Shown: positions 1 to 8,183, numbered from the stretch's first letter. The stretch: DNA of 20,134 bases from Roseiarcus sp963755075 (GCA_963755075.1 CAVWKL010000050.1:1-20134); one strand, 5' to 3'. Made by a program: numbers and translations. The notes: a model not told the origin generated them from the sequence alone.

Positions 1-596
1 GATCGATCCGCATCGACGGCGAGGAGATCGGCTATGAGACGGTCGCCGGCGTGCGCCGCAGGAAGAAGGAAGGCGAGATCGCCCGGCACCGCGCCATGAC
101 CGGCATGGTCTTCCAGCAGTTCAACCTGTTCCCGCACATGACCGCCCTCGCCAACGTGATGCTGGGGCTCGTCAAGGTGAAGAGGCTGGGGCGCGAGGAG
201 GCGCGCGCCCTCGCCGAAAAATGGCTCGACCGCGTCGGCCTGCGCGATCGCGCCGACCGTTTTCCGGGCCAGCTTTCGGGCGGCCAGCAGCAGCGCGTCG
301 CGATCGCGCGCGCCATCGCCATGAACCCCAAGCTGATGTTGTTCGACGAGGTGACGTCGGCCCTGGACCCGGAACTCGTCAGCGAAGTGCTGCAGGTCAT
401 CAAAGGCTTGGCCGCCGACGGGATGAGCATGCTCATCGTCACCCACGAAATGCGCTTTGCCTATGAAGTCTCCTCGCGCGTCATATTCATGAACCAGGGC
501 CGGATCGGCGAGGAGGGAAACCCGCGCGAAATGTTCAACAAGCCGCGGACCGACCGTCTGGCGGAATTCCTCAGGACCTCAACCTTCACCAAGTAA
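1..596 (+). CDS. Polar amino acid ABC transporter, ATP-binding protein (5' truncated)
   Basis: This is the ATPase subunit of an ABC importer of the GlnQ/HisP type, acting on the cytoplasmic face of the inner membrane to energise amino acid uptake. The first complete codon is at base 3. The Walker A motif lies outside the window. Visible in order are the Q-loop region (FQQFNLFPHMTALANV), the ABC signature LSGGQQQRVAIARA, Walker B with the catalytic Glu (LMLFDEVTSALDPE) and the H-loop His (IVTHEM). The FQQFNLFPHMT and DEVTSALDPELV forms are typical of the polar amino acid subfamily. The stop is TAA at 594-596, 13 bases before the RidA-family gene, so the two are probably co-transcribed. The substrate cannot be read from an ATPase; the permease and binding protein are presumably upstream. 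Family assignment is secure, substrate class is likely. Confidence 0.93.
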   Translation, partial: SIRIDGEEIGYETVAGVRRRKKEGEIARHRAMTGMVFQQFNLFPHMTALANVMLGLVKVKRLGREEARALAEKWLDRVGLRDRADRFPGQLSGGQQQRVAIARAIAMNPKLMLFDEVTSALDPELVSEVLQVIKGLAADGMSMLIVTHEMRFAYEVSSRVIFMNQGRIGEEGNPREMFNKPRTDRLAEFLRTSTFTK

Positions 597-609
597 TCGG
601 AGAACGGAT

Positions 610-993
610 TTGTCGATCAAGAGATTCGGCGCGGGCGAGACCGGCGCAGGGAAACAAGCGCTGCCTTTTGCGCGCGCGGTCGAGGCGAACGGCTGGCTCT
701 ACGTGTCGGGGCAGACCGCCATGGAAGGGGGAGAAATTGTCGGCGGCGGCATCGTCGCCGAGTCCCGCAAAGCGATCGAGAACATGATCGCCATCCTGCG
801 CGAGGCCGAGTATGGCGCCGAGGACATCGTGCGCATCGGCGTATGGCTCGACGACCCCCGTGATTTCTGGACTTTCAACGGCATATACGCGGAGTATTTT
901 GGCGCCAACCCGCCGGCGCGCGCTTGCGTCCAGTCGCGGATGATGGTCGATTGCAAAGTGGAAATCGACTGCGTCGCTTACAAGCAGAAATGA
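610..993 (+). CDS. RidA family (YjgF/YER057c/UK114) protein
   Basis: A 127-residue member of the RidA superfamily, trimeric cytosolic proteins; the archetype hydrolyses reactive enamine/imine intermediates from PLP enzymes. Family features seen are the N-terminal strand with ANGWLYVSGQTA, the central helix with AIENMIAILREAEYGAEDIVRIGVWL, and the C-terminal part with the conserved Arg (PPARACVQ) and the Glu strand KVEIDCVAYK. The length is normal. The start is a TTG at 610, chosen because GGAGA at 599-603 lies six bases upstream and no ATG or GTG fits. It sits between an amino acid ABC ATPase and an IclR regulator, so it more likely belongs to a catabolic Rid subgroup than being the housekeeping RidA. 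The exact substrate is unknown. Confidence 0.9.
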   Translation: MSIKRFGAGETGAGKQALPFARAVEANGWLYVSGQTAMEGGEIVGGGIVAESRKAIENMIAILREAEYGAEDIVRIGVWLDDPRDFWTFNGIYAEYFGANPPARACVQSRMMVDCKVEIDCVAYKQK

Positions 994-1017
994 TGGAGAA
1001 GCATCAGGTGGCCGGCT

Positions 1018-1854
1018 GTGCTCATGAGGCTGCGCGCGAGGCCGCGCATGGATGACCTTTCGGCGGAAATGGTCAATCGACGCGCGCGCGGTCTCGACCG
1101 GGCCTTCGAGATTCTTCAGTTCTTGCGCTTGAAGCGCCAGCCGATGCGGCCCAACGAGATCGCCGTGGAGATCGGCGCGCCGCGCTCGTCGGTCTACGAG
1201 CTTGTCAATCTCATGCTCAGGCAGGGAATTCTCGAGTATCGGGGCGAGGACGGACGCGTCTTCCTCGGCCGGAAGCTTTACTTCCTCGGCACGGCCTACG
1301 CCGAGCAATTCGACCTGATGCGCGAGTGCGACGGGCTTTTGACGAGAATTGCCGAGGAAACCCGCGAGACGGCGCAATTGTGTCTGCTGGAAGGCGCCAA
1401 ATACACCGTCGCGCAGATGCGCGAGGGGGTGCGCCCTTTCCGCATCTCCTCCAGCGTCGGCGTTCCCGTTCCGATCCCGTGGACCGCATCGGGGCGCCTT
1501 CTCGTTTCGCATATGAGCGACGCCGAGATCTTGGCCTTCGTTCCCAAGGAGGATTTTCGTCTGCCCGACGGCCGATGGCTCGACCCGGCGACCTTCATTG
1601 CGGAAGTGCGGGAAGCCTCAAGGGTCGGATATTTCTCCTTCAACAGCGTCGTCGAGACGTTCACCCATTGCTTCGCCGCCCCTGTCCGCCAAGCCGACGG
1701 GACCTGCGTCGCGACGCTCTGTCTGGTCGCCCCCAGGGAGGACGGCGTCAAGAATCACGTGCGCTATGTCAACTGCCTCATCGGCGCGGCGAAGGATTTG
1801 TCGAGCCGGCTGGGACACGTCGACGGCGAAGGGGCTGAGCGGGCCCGCGCGTGA
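1018..1854 (+). CDS. IclR family transcriptional regulator
   Basis: A 278-residue DNA-binding regulator of the IclR family. The N-terminal winged helix-turn-helix spans about residues 24-85, with RGLDRAFEILQFLR and a recognition region EIGAPRSSVYELVNLML. It is followed by the ligand-binding IclR domain (about residues 95-265) with GVPVPIPWTASGRLLVSHM and a C-terminal APVRQADGTCVATLCLV segment. IclR proteins usually control a neighbouring catabolic or transport operon; here the RidA-family gene ends 24 bases upstream and an amino acid ABC ATPase precedes it, so autoregulation of this group is the simplest idea. The GTG at 1018 is the first possible start; ATG codons at 1024 and 1048 are alternatives, and none has a strong Shine-Dalgarno sequence. 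The family call is firm, the start is uncertain. Confidence 0.9.
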   Translation: MLMRLRARPRMDDLSAEMVNRRARGLDRAFEILQFLRLKRQPMRPNEIAVEIGAPRSSVYELVNLMLRQGILEYRGEDGRVFLGRKLYFLGTAYAEQFDLMRECDGLLTRIAEETRETAQLCLLEGAKYTVAQMREGVRPFRISSSVGVPVPIPWTASGRLLVSHMSDAEILAFVPKEDFRLPDGRWLDPATFIAEVREASRVGYFSFNSVVETFTHCFAAPVRQADGTCVATLCLVAPREDGVKNHVRYVNCLIGAAKDLSSRLGHVDGEGAERARA

Positions 1855-1855
1855 G

Positions 1856-1914
1856 GAGACCGGGCGGCGCCTTTCGAGTTCGGCGAGTCGAGGGCGCGCG
1901 TCAGCGGAGGTCTC
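1856..1914. terminator. Candidate bidirectional terminator hairpin between convergent genes
   Basis: Between the IclR stop and the convergent GGDEF-EAL stop lies a nested imperfect inverted repeat: GAGACC (1856-1861) pairs with GGTCTC (1909-1914), GCGCC (1867-1871) with GGCGC (1893-1897), and TCGA (1874-1877) with TCGA (1888-1891). There is no clear T-run, so this is only a candidate terminator. Confidence 0.35.
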
Positions 1915-4900
1915 AGCCGAGCAGCCGTTTGAATTGCGCGATGTCCACGGGCTTGCTGAACAGGAAGCCTTGGTAGGTCGGGCAACCATGGCTTGCCAGG
2001 AATTGCCGCTGCGCTTCGGTTTCCACCCCCTCGGCGATGACGGCCAGGCCCAGGCTCTTGGCGAGCGTGATGATGGTCTGCGCCACCGCCGCGTCGTTGG
2101 CGCTGTCGGGCAGGTTGCGCACGAAGGAGCGGTCGATCTTGAGCTGCTCGAGCGGCAGTCGGGTAAGATACGACAGCGACGAATAGCCGATGCCGAAGTC
2201 GTCCAACGCAAATTCCACGCCGAGTCTCTTCAGCGCCCGCATCGTCTCGATGGCGCCGTCGACATCGTCGATGACGACGCTTTCGGTCAGTTCGAGTTTC
2301 AGCTTCGCGGCGCGAGCGCCGGAGCGCTCCAGCGCCTGACTCACCTCGTCGATGAAGTCGGCCTGGCGGAACTGGCGGGCGCTGACATTGACGGCGAGAT
2401 GCAGATCGCGCGTGCGCGGGTCGCCCGCCCAGTCCTTGAGCCGTGAACAGGCCGCGTCCAGCACCCACCGGCCGATCGGCAGAATCAGTCCGGTTTCTTC
2501 GGCCAGCGGGATGAACTCGCCCGGCGGCAGCAGGCCACGCTCGGGATGGCGCCAACGCAGCAGCGCCTCGGCGCCGATGATGGCGCCGGCGCCGTCGATC
2601 TGCGGTTGAAAGTGCAGAACGAACTGGCGTTCGTGGATGGCGAGCCGCAGCGCCGATTCCAGCGCCGCCCGGGCGGCGAGCGCGCTTTGCATCTCCGGGT
2701 CGAAGAAGCACAACGTGTTGCGTCCGGCCGATTTGGCTTGGTACATGGCGATGTCGGCCTGCTTGAGCAGTTCGTCGAGCGAGTCCGCGGCGTCGGCGAA
2801 CACCGTGACGCCGATGCTCGGGGTGCTGTGCTGCACGCCCCCGGCGATCGTGTAGGCCTGGGCGAGCGCCGACAAGATCCTTTCGCCGACTTCCTTGGTC
2901 TCCGCCGCGGCCTCCTGGTCGTTCTCGCTGAGGTCTTCGAGCAGGACGATGAACTCGTCCCCTCCCAGGTGCGCGGCGGTGTCGCCCTCGCGCACGCAAG
3001 CGGCGATCCGTCGCGCGACCTCCACCAGCAGGAGGTCGCCCACGTCGTGGCCGCTCATCTCGTTGAGGACCTTGAAATTGTCGAGATCGATGAACAGAAG
3101 CGCGCCTTTGCGCTGGCTGCGGCCGCAGCCCGCCAGCGCCTGCTGCAGACGGTCGAGGAACAGGCGACGGTTGGGCAACTGGGTCAAGGGATCATAGAAG
3201 GCCAGGCGCTCGATCTGCCTCTCGGCCGCCTTGCGCTCGGTGATGTCGATCAGCGTGCCGACGTAATGGGTGATCTCGCCGGCCTCGCCCCTGACCGCGC
3301 TGATGTTGAGCCATTCGGGAAAAATCTCGCCGTTCTTGCGCCGATTCCAAATTTCGCCCTGCCAGCATCCGTCTTGGTCGACGCGGTTCCACATCACGCG
3401 GTAAAAGGCGGCGTCATGATTGCCCGACTGCAGCAGGCGCGGCGTTTTCCCCACCGCGTCTTCGCTGGTGTAGCCGGTGATTTCGGTGAAGGCTCGGTTG
3501 ACGCGCACGATCACCCGGTCGGCGTCGGCGATGAGGATGCCCTCCTGGGCCTCGAAGGCGGTGGCGGCGATGCGCAATTGCTCTTCGGTCTTGTTGCGTT
3601 CGGTGATGTCCCGAGCGATGCCGAGAATGCCGATCGGCTTCCCCGCATGATCGCGCATCGGTGTCTTGATCGCCTCGAAATAGCCGCGGTATCCGTCCGC
3701 GGCGAAATCCAGCCACCCCTCGCCGGTATGGGGCTTGCCAGCCGCCACGGCCTCGCGATCGCTCTCGAGATAGAATGCCGCGCGATCCTTGTCGAAGAGA
3801 TCATAGTCCGTCTTACCGACGATATCCCGCTCGGCGAGGCCGACAAAACGCTCATATTGCGGATTGCAATGCAGGAAGACGCCGTTGACGTCCTTCAGCC
3901 AGACGAGGTCGGGAATGGTCTGCACCAGGGCGCGCAACTGCGCCTCGCGGTCGCGCAGATCGCGGTAGGCGGTGAGGCTGGTCAGACCGTCGGCGAGGCG
4001 TCTGCCGATCGCCTCGAACAGCGCCATCTCGTCTGCGGTCCAGATCCTGGGATAGGCGCACTGATGCAGGCCGAACAAGTTGGCGGCGCCCGTCTTGGGG
4101 TGGATGGCCATGCACAACATGGAGCGAATGCCGAATTGCTCGGGCGCGCCTGCGGGCAATGCGTTCTCGGACGAGGGATCGAAGGATAGGGGGCCGCGCG
4201 AAGCGCGAGCGGCGGTCATCACCGCGCGGAATTGCGCGTCCATGGGAAACTCGATCCCTTGGGCGTGCGCGCCGGGATATTCGGGTCGGGCGCGCTCCGT
4301 CCGCGTGCGCCACGTCGCCGCCTCGGGATCGCAGGGATAGATCAGCCAGGCGCGGTCGCAATTGAAGATCGAAAGGGCCGCATCGACAACCTGGCTCATC
4401 ATCTGCTCGAGATCATGCGCGTCCTGGATCGCCAGATTGACGTGATCCATGCATTCGAAGAAGTTCAGCTTGGCCTTAAGCCTGCGGTCGAGATCCTTGC
4501 GCTCGGCCCGGGCGCGCAGGACCGAGATGCCGAACGCCAGATCGGCGGCCAATTCCTCGAGGAGCCGAATTTCGTCGGCGGTGAAGGCGTTGGCCTCCAG
4601 GGAATAGATAATGAGACCCCCGAAAACGATGGCGTTTTCGTTCTTCAGCGGCAGCGTGATGGCGGAGCGATAGCCTCGCCGCAGGGCTTCGGCGCGCCAT
4701 GGCGCCGTCCGGGAATCCGTGACGAAATCCTGGACGCAGACCACCTCGCCGGCGCGAAGGGCGTTTCCGACGGGGCCGCGTCCGAGTTCCGTCTCGGCCC
4801 AGGTGACCCTGAGCTGTTCGACATAGCCTTCGTCGTGTCCGGCCGAGGCGACGGGACGCACCGTCTTGCCCTCGTCGTTCTCGGCATACCCGACCCACGC

Positions 4901-5080
4901 CATGCGGTAGCCGGCCTCGTCGCAAACGATGCGGCATATGTCTTCGAGCAGGGTCTGCTCGTCGACCGCCCGCATCAGGGTCTGGTTACAACTGCTGATG
5001 GCGCGCAATTCACGATTCAGGCGACGCAACATCTGTTCGGCCGGTCCCGGGGCGCAAATGTCCTTGCTGAAGTCCAACAT
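1913..5080 (-). CDS. GAF-GAF-PAS-PAS-GGDEF-EAL bifunctional c-di-GMP signalling protein
   Basis: A 1055-residue cytosolic sensor able in principle to make and degrade cyclic di-GMP. Domains in order: GAF (about 30-190), GAF (about 210-375), PAS (about 380-495, ending in DITERNKTEEQL), PAS (about 500-620, ending in DITERKAAERQI), GGDEF (about 625-795) and EAL (about 805-1050). The cyclase signature GGDEF (706-710) is intact and preceded at the right distance by the inhibitory-site RxxD (REGD). The phosphodiesterase domain keeps EALLRW (838-840 is EAL), the Asn of NVSARQF, ELTES, DDFGIGYSS, KIDRSF, AEGVET and the late Gln of YQGF. No membrane segment or signal peptide is apparent. It starts at ATG 5080 and faces away from ccmC. 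The signals sensed by the GAF/PAS domains and the net activity cannot be told from sequence. Confidence 0.95.
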   Translation of the reverse strand: MLDFSKDICAPGPAEQMLRRLNRELRAISSCNQTLMRAVDEQTLLEDICRIVCDEAGYRMAWVGYAENDEGKTVRPVASAGHDEGYVEQLRVTWAETELGRGPVGNALRAGEVVCVQDFVTDSRTAPWRAEALRRGYRSAITLPLKNENAIVFGGLIIYSLEANAFTADEIRLLEELAADLAFGISVLRARAERKDLDRRLKAKLNFFECMDHVNLAIQDAHDLEQMMSQVVDAALSIFNCDRAWLIYPCDPEAATWRTRTERARPEYPGAHAQGIEFPMDAQFRAVMTAARASRGPLSFDPSSENALPAGAPEQFGIRSMLCMAIHPKTGAANLFGLHQCAYPRIWTADEMALFEAIGRRLADGLTSLTAYRDLRDREAQLRALVQTIPDLVWLKDVNGVFLHCNPQYERFVGLAERDIVGKTDYDLFDKDRAAFYLESDREAVAAGKPHTGEGWLDFAADGYRGYFEAIKTPMRDHAGKPIGILGIARDITERNKTEEQLRIAATAFEAQEGILIADADRVIVRVNRAFTEITGYTSEDAVGKTPRLLQSGNHDAAFYRVMWNRVDQDGCWQGEIWNRRKNGEIFPEWLNISAVRGEAGEITHYVGTLIDITERKAAERQIERLAFYDPLTQLPNRRLFLDRLQQALAGCGRSQRKGALLFIDLDNFKVLNEMSGHDVGDLLLVEVARRIAACVREGDTAAHLGGDEFIVLLEDLSENDQEAAAETKEVGERILSALAQAYTIAGGVQHSTPSIGVTVFADAADSLDELLKQADIAMYQAKSAGRNTLCFFDPEMQSALAARAALESALRLAIHERQFVLHFQPQIDGAGAIIGAEALLRWRHPERGLLPPGEFIPLAEETGLILPIGRWVLDAACSRLKDWAGDPRTRDLHLAVNVSARQFRQADFIDEVSQALERSGARAAKLKLELTESVVIDDVDGAIETMRALKRLGVEFALDDFGIGYSSLSYLTRLPLEQLKIDRSFVRNLPDSANDAAVAQTIITLAKSLGLAVIAEGVETEAQRQFLASHGCPTYQGFLFSKPVDIAQFKRLLG

Positions 5081-5486
5081 GCTCCGTGCGCCCCAAGATT
5101 CGAATCCGCTGCGGTCGCGTCGAATTTTCCGCCTTGCCGCTGGCGCCGACGCGCGCGTCGCAGCTTCGTCGACGGTCGCCGGATTCCGGATTGCAACCGG
5201 GATGAACGTACGGCGTCATGCCCTTGGCCCGCAGCCTGCGCCCGTCGGGACCAACACGTCATCGGGTGACGATGGCGACAAAGTGTAAATTAAGTATTAG
5301 AATAGTTTTAACTGCGACAACGCGCGCTTTCGGCGACGGGGAAGGTTCAACGCATCGATTTTCGGAAACGCGGCATGGTTGCCGAGGACGAAGGCTTCGC
5401 AAGAAACGGGGCGGATCCGTCGCCGCCGTTTCGCTGCGGTCGTCCCTGCATTGCCCCGCTCGGCCCCAAGCGCTAAAAGGCGGTGG
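5081..5486. other. Intergenic region between the divergent GGDEF-EAL gene and ccmC
   Basis: These 406 bases hold no convincing gene; open frames crossing it have no family resemblance. It contains a short AT-rich patch at about 5281-5312 in otherwise GC-rich DNA, which is the likely place for promoters of the two divergent genes. Confidence 0.6.
5275..5303 (+). promoter_or_regulatory. Candidate sigma70-like promoter toward ccmC
   Basis: GCGACA (5275-5280, 4 of 6 matches to TTGACA) and TAGAAT (5298-5303, 5 of 6 matches to TATAAT) are separated by 17 bases, inside the only AT-rich patch of this intergenic region. It would give a leader of about 180 bases before ccmC. This is based on pattern only. 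Confidence 0.3.
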
Positions 5487-6248
5487 ATGGGAAATCTCGC
5501 CAACCCCTCGGTCTTTCTCGCCCTGACGCGCCGCATGCTGCCGTGGCTCGCTCTCGCGACGGCGACGCTTTTGGCGCTCGGGCTGTGGATGTCGTTTTCG
5601 GCGCCGCCCGACTACCAACAGGGCGAGACGGTCAAGATCATGTACGTCCACGTTCCCGCCGCGTGGTTGTCGACCTTCATCTACGGCGTGATGGCGCTGG
5701 CGAGCCTGGGCACCCTGGTCTGGCGCCACCCGCTCGCCGACGCCGCGCAAAAGGCCGCCGCGCCGCTCGGCGCCGGCTTCACCCTCATCTGCCTCGTCAC
5801 CGGCTCGCTGTGGGGGAAGCCGATGTGGGGAACCTACTGGGTGTGGGACGCGCGGCTGACGTCGGTGCTGGTGCTGTTCATCCTCTATCTCGGCCTGATC
5901 GCGCTGTGGCGGGCGATCGAGGACCCGGGGCGGGCGGCGCGCGCCGCCGCGATTCTGACGCTGGTCGGCTGCGTCAACCTGCCGATCATCAAATTCTCGG
6001 TCGATTGGTGGAACACGCTGCATCAGCCGGCTTCGGTGTTCCGTCTGGGCGGGCCGACGATCGCGCCGGAGCTGTTGTGGCCGCTGCTCGTCATGGCGCT
6101 CGCCTTCACGCTTTTGTTCCTGACGCTGCACCTCATGGCGATCCGCAACGAGATCCTGCGCCGGCGCCTCGCCAGGCTGACGATGATCGCCGCCGCGGAG
6201 GGCGATGCGCTGGCGCCGCGCCTGGCGACGGGGGCCTCGAGCGCATGA
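5487..6248 (+). CDS. ccmC: Haem exporter/maturation protein CcmC
   Basis: An inner-membrane protein of the cytochrome c maturation (Ccm, system I) pathway that presents haem to the chaperone CcmE. The 253 residues contain about six membrane segments. The tryptophan-rich WWD signature is WGTYWVWDARLTS (W114-D121), flanked by the two haem-ligand histidines in YVHVPAAW (H55) and TLHQPAS (H179). Length and layout match CcmC. The start is taken at ATG 5487 because AGGCGG (5478-5483) lies just upstream; an open frame continues to 5379, but that extension is Arg-rich and not family-like. The gene overlaps ccmD by ATGA (6245-6248), so ccmC-ccmD-ccmG form one operon. The usual upstream partners ccmA and ccmB are absent. 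Confidence 0.95.
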   Translation: MGNLANPSVFLALTRRMLPWLALATATLLALGLWMSFSAPPDYQQGETVKIMYVHVPAAWLSTFIYGVMALASLGTLVWRHPLADAAQKAAAPLGAGFTLICLVTGSLWGKPMWGTYWVWDARLTSVLVLFILYLGLIALWRAIEDPGRAARAAAILTLVGCVNLPIIKFSVDWWNTLHQPASVFRLGGPTIAPELLWPLLVMALAFTLLFLTLHLMAIRNEILRRRLARLTMIAAAEGDALAPRLATGASSA

Positions 6249-6403
6249 CGGCGGTTCCCCATCTCGGCTTCATCGTCGCCGCCTATGCGTTGTCGGGGCT
6301 GGTCGTTGTCGCCATGATCGCCTCGATCCTGATGGACTATCGCGCGCTGAAGGCCGCTCTTGCCCGCCTCGAGGCCGCCCGGGCGGACAAAGAGGCGCGA
6401 TGA
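6245..6403 (+). CDS. ccmD: Haem exporter subunit CcmD
   Basis: A 52-residue single-pass membrane protein, about residues 7-30 hydrophobic (HLGFIVAAYALSGLVVVAMI), followed by a charged tail with DYRALKAALARLEAAR. This is the standard CcmD layout: N-terminal HxxFIxxAY, one helix, and a basic DYRxLxxxLxxLE tail. CcmD stabilises the CcmABC complex and helps release holo-CcmE. It starts inside the ccmC stop (ATGA) and ends inside the ccmG start (ATGA at 6400-6403), which shows translational coupling across all three genes. Confidence 0.93.
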   Translation: MTAVPHLGFIVAAYALSGLVVVAMIASILMDYRALKAALARLEAARADKEAR

Positions 6404-6978
6404 GCGAGGGCGCGCCGACCTCCGCGCGCCGGCGCGGCGCCCTGGCGGCGCTGCCGCTGATCGTGTTCGCCGCGCTGGCGACGCTGCTGTTCGTGCGGCT
6501 TTATTCCGGCGACGCTTCGCGCATCCCCTCGGCGCTGATCGGCCAGAGCGCGCCGGCCCTCGATCTTCCCGGCCTCGAGGGTGCGCCGGGCCTTGCCGAC
6601 GCCGACCTGCGCCAGGGCCACGTCACCCTGGTCAACATCTTCGCCTCGTGGTGCGCGCCCTGCCACGACGAGCACGAATTCCTCATGGCGCTCGCCGCCG
6701 ATCCGGCGCTCAAGGCCAAAGGCGTCGCCATTCTCGGCGTCGCCCAGAAAGACGCGCCGGAAAACGTCAAGCGCTTCCTCGGCGCCTTGGGCGACCCCTA
6801 CGCCAAGATCGGCCTCGATCGCGACGGCCGCGCCGGCATCGATTGGGGCGTCTACGGCGTTCCCGAGACTTTCATCGTCAAGGGCGACGGCGCCATCGCC
6901 TTCAAGCTGGTCGGCCCGATCGGCGCCGAAGCGCTGGAAAGCGTCGTCAAGCCGGAAATCGACAAGGCGATGAACTAA
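6400..6978 (+). CDS. ccmG: Thiol:disulfide interchange protein CcmG/DsbE
   Basis: A 192-residue membrane-anchored periplasmic thioredoxin-like protein that keeps the CxxCH cysteines of apocytochrome c reduced for haem ligation. An N-terminal anchor covers about residues 13-34. The redox motif is WCAPC (C85, C88) in VTLVNIFASWCAPCHDEH, and the cis-Pro loop is GVYGVPETF. An acidic residue-rich stretch and the GxPE motif fit the DsbE subgroup rather than a general thioredoxin. The start is ATG 6400, overlapping the ccmD stop. The 226 bases after its stop, up to 7204, hold no gene I can recognise and no convincing terminator. Confidence 0.94.
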   Translation: MSEGAPTSARRRGALAALPLIVFAALATLLFVRLYSGDASRIPSALIGQSAPALDLPGLEGAPGLADADLRQGHVTLVNIFASWCAPCHDEHEFLMALAADPALKAKGVAILGVAQKDAPENVKRFLGALGDPYAKIGLDRDGRAGIDWGVYGVPETFIVKGDGAIAFKLVGPIGAEALESVVKPEIDKAMN

Positions 6979-7204
6979 GCGCCTCGCCCCTTTCAGTGCG
7001 GATCTCTATCGTAATCCGGAACGCACCGCCTGGCGGGGCGGACGGTAGCTTTTGCGAACACTCGAATTTCAACTGGAAAGGGGGGGCGAAGCGCGCGCCG
7101 GACACCGTAGTGCACATGCCCTGGCCTGGATACGCGGCGATGGCCGGTGCATCAAAGCCGCTTCGCGCCGATAGTGTCCAAGGCGTTGCTCTAGGGGCAG
7201 AAAT

Positions 7205-7564
7205 TTAGCAACGGTGCAGTTCCAATCTTGGCCCCTTATCGCCAACAGGCTTTCCCGTCTCGTCAACGTTTGGGAGTTGGATTAAGGTTCGTTTGTCGTT
7301 GGAAAGTTCATATCCCGTCCCAACATACGGAGGCTTCCAGGAGATATCGATCGAATTCCCATCGATTATTACTTTTGCGATGAAAAGTGTTTTGCTACTG
7401 CCGTTTGGAAATTGAACTAATAACTTAGTCCTTGAAAATGTGTTAAAATTGCCTAAATTGGCTACACACCAACGGCCAAGAATATCGTCAAAGGCCACCT
7501 TGTCCGCCGCTGCCGTGGTCGCCCATGCCGTAACAAACGCCAATACAAGCAAAATCTTACGCAT
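7205..7564 (-). CDS. Small secreted protein of unknown function
   Basis: I do not recognise a named family. The 119 residues begin with a clear signal peptide, MRKILLVLAFVTAWATTAAA, with likely cleavage before DKVAF. The mature part of about 99 residues is beta-strand-like and has two cysteines, one in GRWC near the start and one as the final residue (LELHRC), suggesting a periplasmic disulfide linking the ends. From memory, similar small GxWC...C-terminal-Cys exported proteins occur in rhizobia, but I cannot verify this. The start at 7564 is preferred over the in-frame ATG at 7582 because AAAGGAGC lies eight bases upstream of it. The gene and its flank are markedly poorer in G+C than their neighbours and lie beside an IS1380 remnant, which suggests horizontal arrival. 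A TTGACA hexamer (minus strand, 7642-7647) lies about 80 bases upstream. Confidence 0.75.
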   Translation of the reverse strand: MRKILLVLAFVTAWATTAAADKVAFDDILGRWCVANLGNFNTFSRTKLLVQFPNGSSKTLFIAKVIIDGNSIDISWKPPYVGTGYELSNDKRTLIQLPNVDETGKPVGDKGPRLELHRC

Positions 7565-7822
7565 TGCGATTGCTCCTTTCATTCACAGGCGACTTCCCTC
7601 TACGCTCACAATAAAGCGCCGTTCTTCGGTATGCGACTAAGTGTCAAAAGATCCTAGAGGCGAAAAGCGCCCCGTTGATGTTACCGCAAATGCCGTCAAG
7701 CTGATATTGTCCAGATGGAGTCCCCGGATCGACCAAGCTTGCAATCGCCGGCGGCGATTTGCAAGTCGCAAGTCATCTCTTTGGCTGCCAACGCAGTTTG
7801 GAGGTTGCCTGACCGCCGTGCA

Positions 7823-8183
7823 CGCTGCGCATCTCGAGGCCGCCTTGGAGCCGACGATCCAGCGCCACGCCGGATCATGCCGAAGCCGCTCGGCGTCGTT
7901 GACGTCCTCATATCGCGCAAGCCGCCCGAACACGGCCTGCCGCAGCATGCCGATCAAGCGCATGACGGCCATTCTTGCCGGTCCGAGCGTCAGCGACGAC
8001 CTCGCCCGCCATTACGTTGAGGCCGAGCGTGTCGTCGCGTTCACGGCATGCGAGCAACCCGGCGTCGGAGGCAATTACCGATCCCCGAAACGGGAGCATC
8101 AGGCGGCGGTCGAAATCGAGCTTGAGCGCCTCGCCGTTCGGTTCACCCGCCGGGTTCGTTATGACAACAGCCTCAAAATCAGC
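7823..8183 (-). pseudogene. IS1380-family transposase N-terminal remnant, frameshifted
   Basis: Minus-strand translation resembles the N-terminus of IS1380-family transposases. In one frame it reads NPAGEPNGEALKLDFDRR, then GSVIASDAGLLACRERDD and ADARTGKNGRHAL. The homology then jumps by one base at about 7951-7958 into a second frame, which reads IGMLRQAVFGRLARYEDVND, AERLRHDPAWRWIVG and SKAASRCAA. Known elements have this order (TSDAGLL, ARTGKN, LRQSVFGRLAGYEDVNDAERL). A stop at 8184-8186 precedes the segment and no start codon with a ribosome site is apparent. Recognisable similarity fades after about 7823, with perhaps a very degraded continuation to about 7725. The catalytic core and the rest of the roughly 440-residue protein are missing. 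This is non-functional transposase debris; I could not identify terminal inverted repeats. Confidence 0.75.

Noticed and set aside
2546..4189. Long plus-strand open frame of 547 codons
   Set aside because: It lies entirely antisense to the GGDEF-EAL gene and has no family resemblance; such frames are a by-product of high GC coding DNA.
5088..5110. TTCGAATCC resembling a tRNA T-loop
   Set aside because: No acceptor, D or anticodon stems can be built around it.
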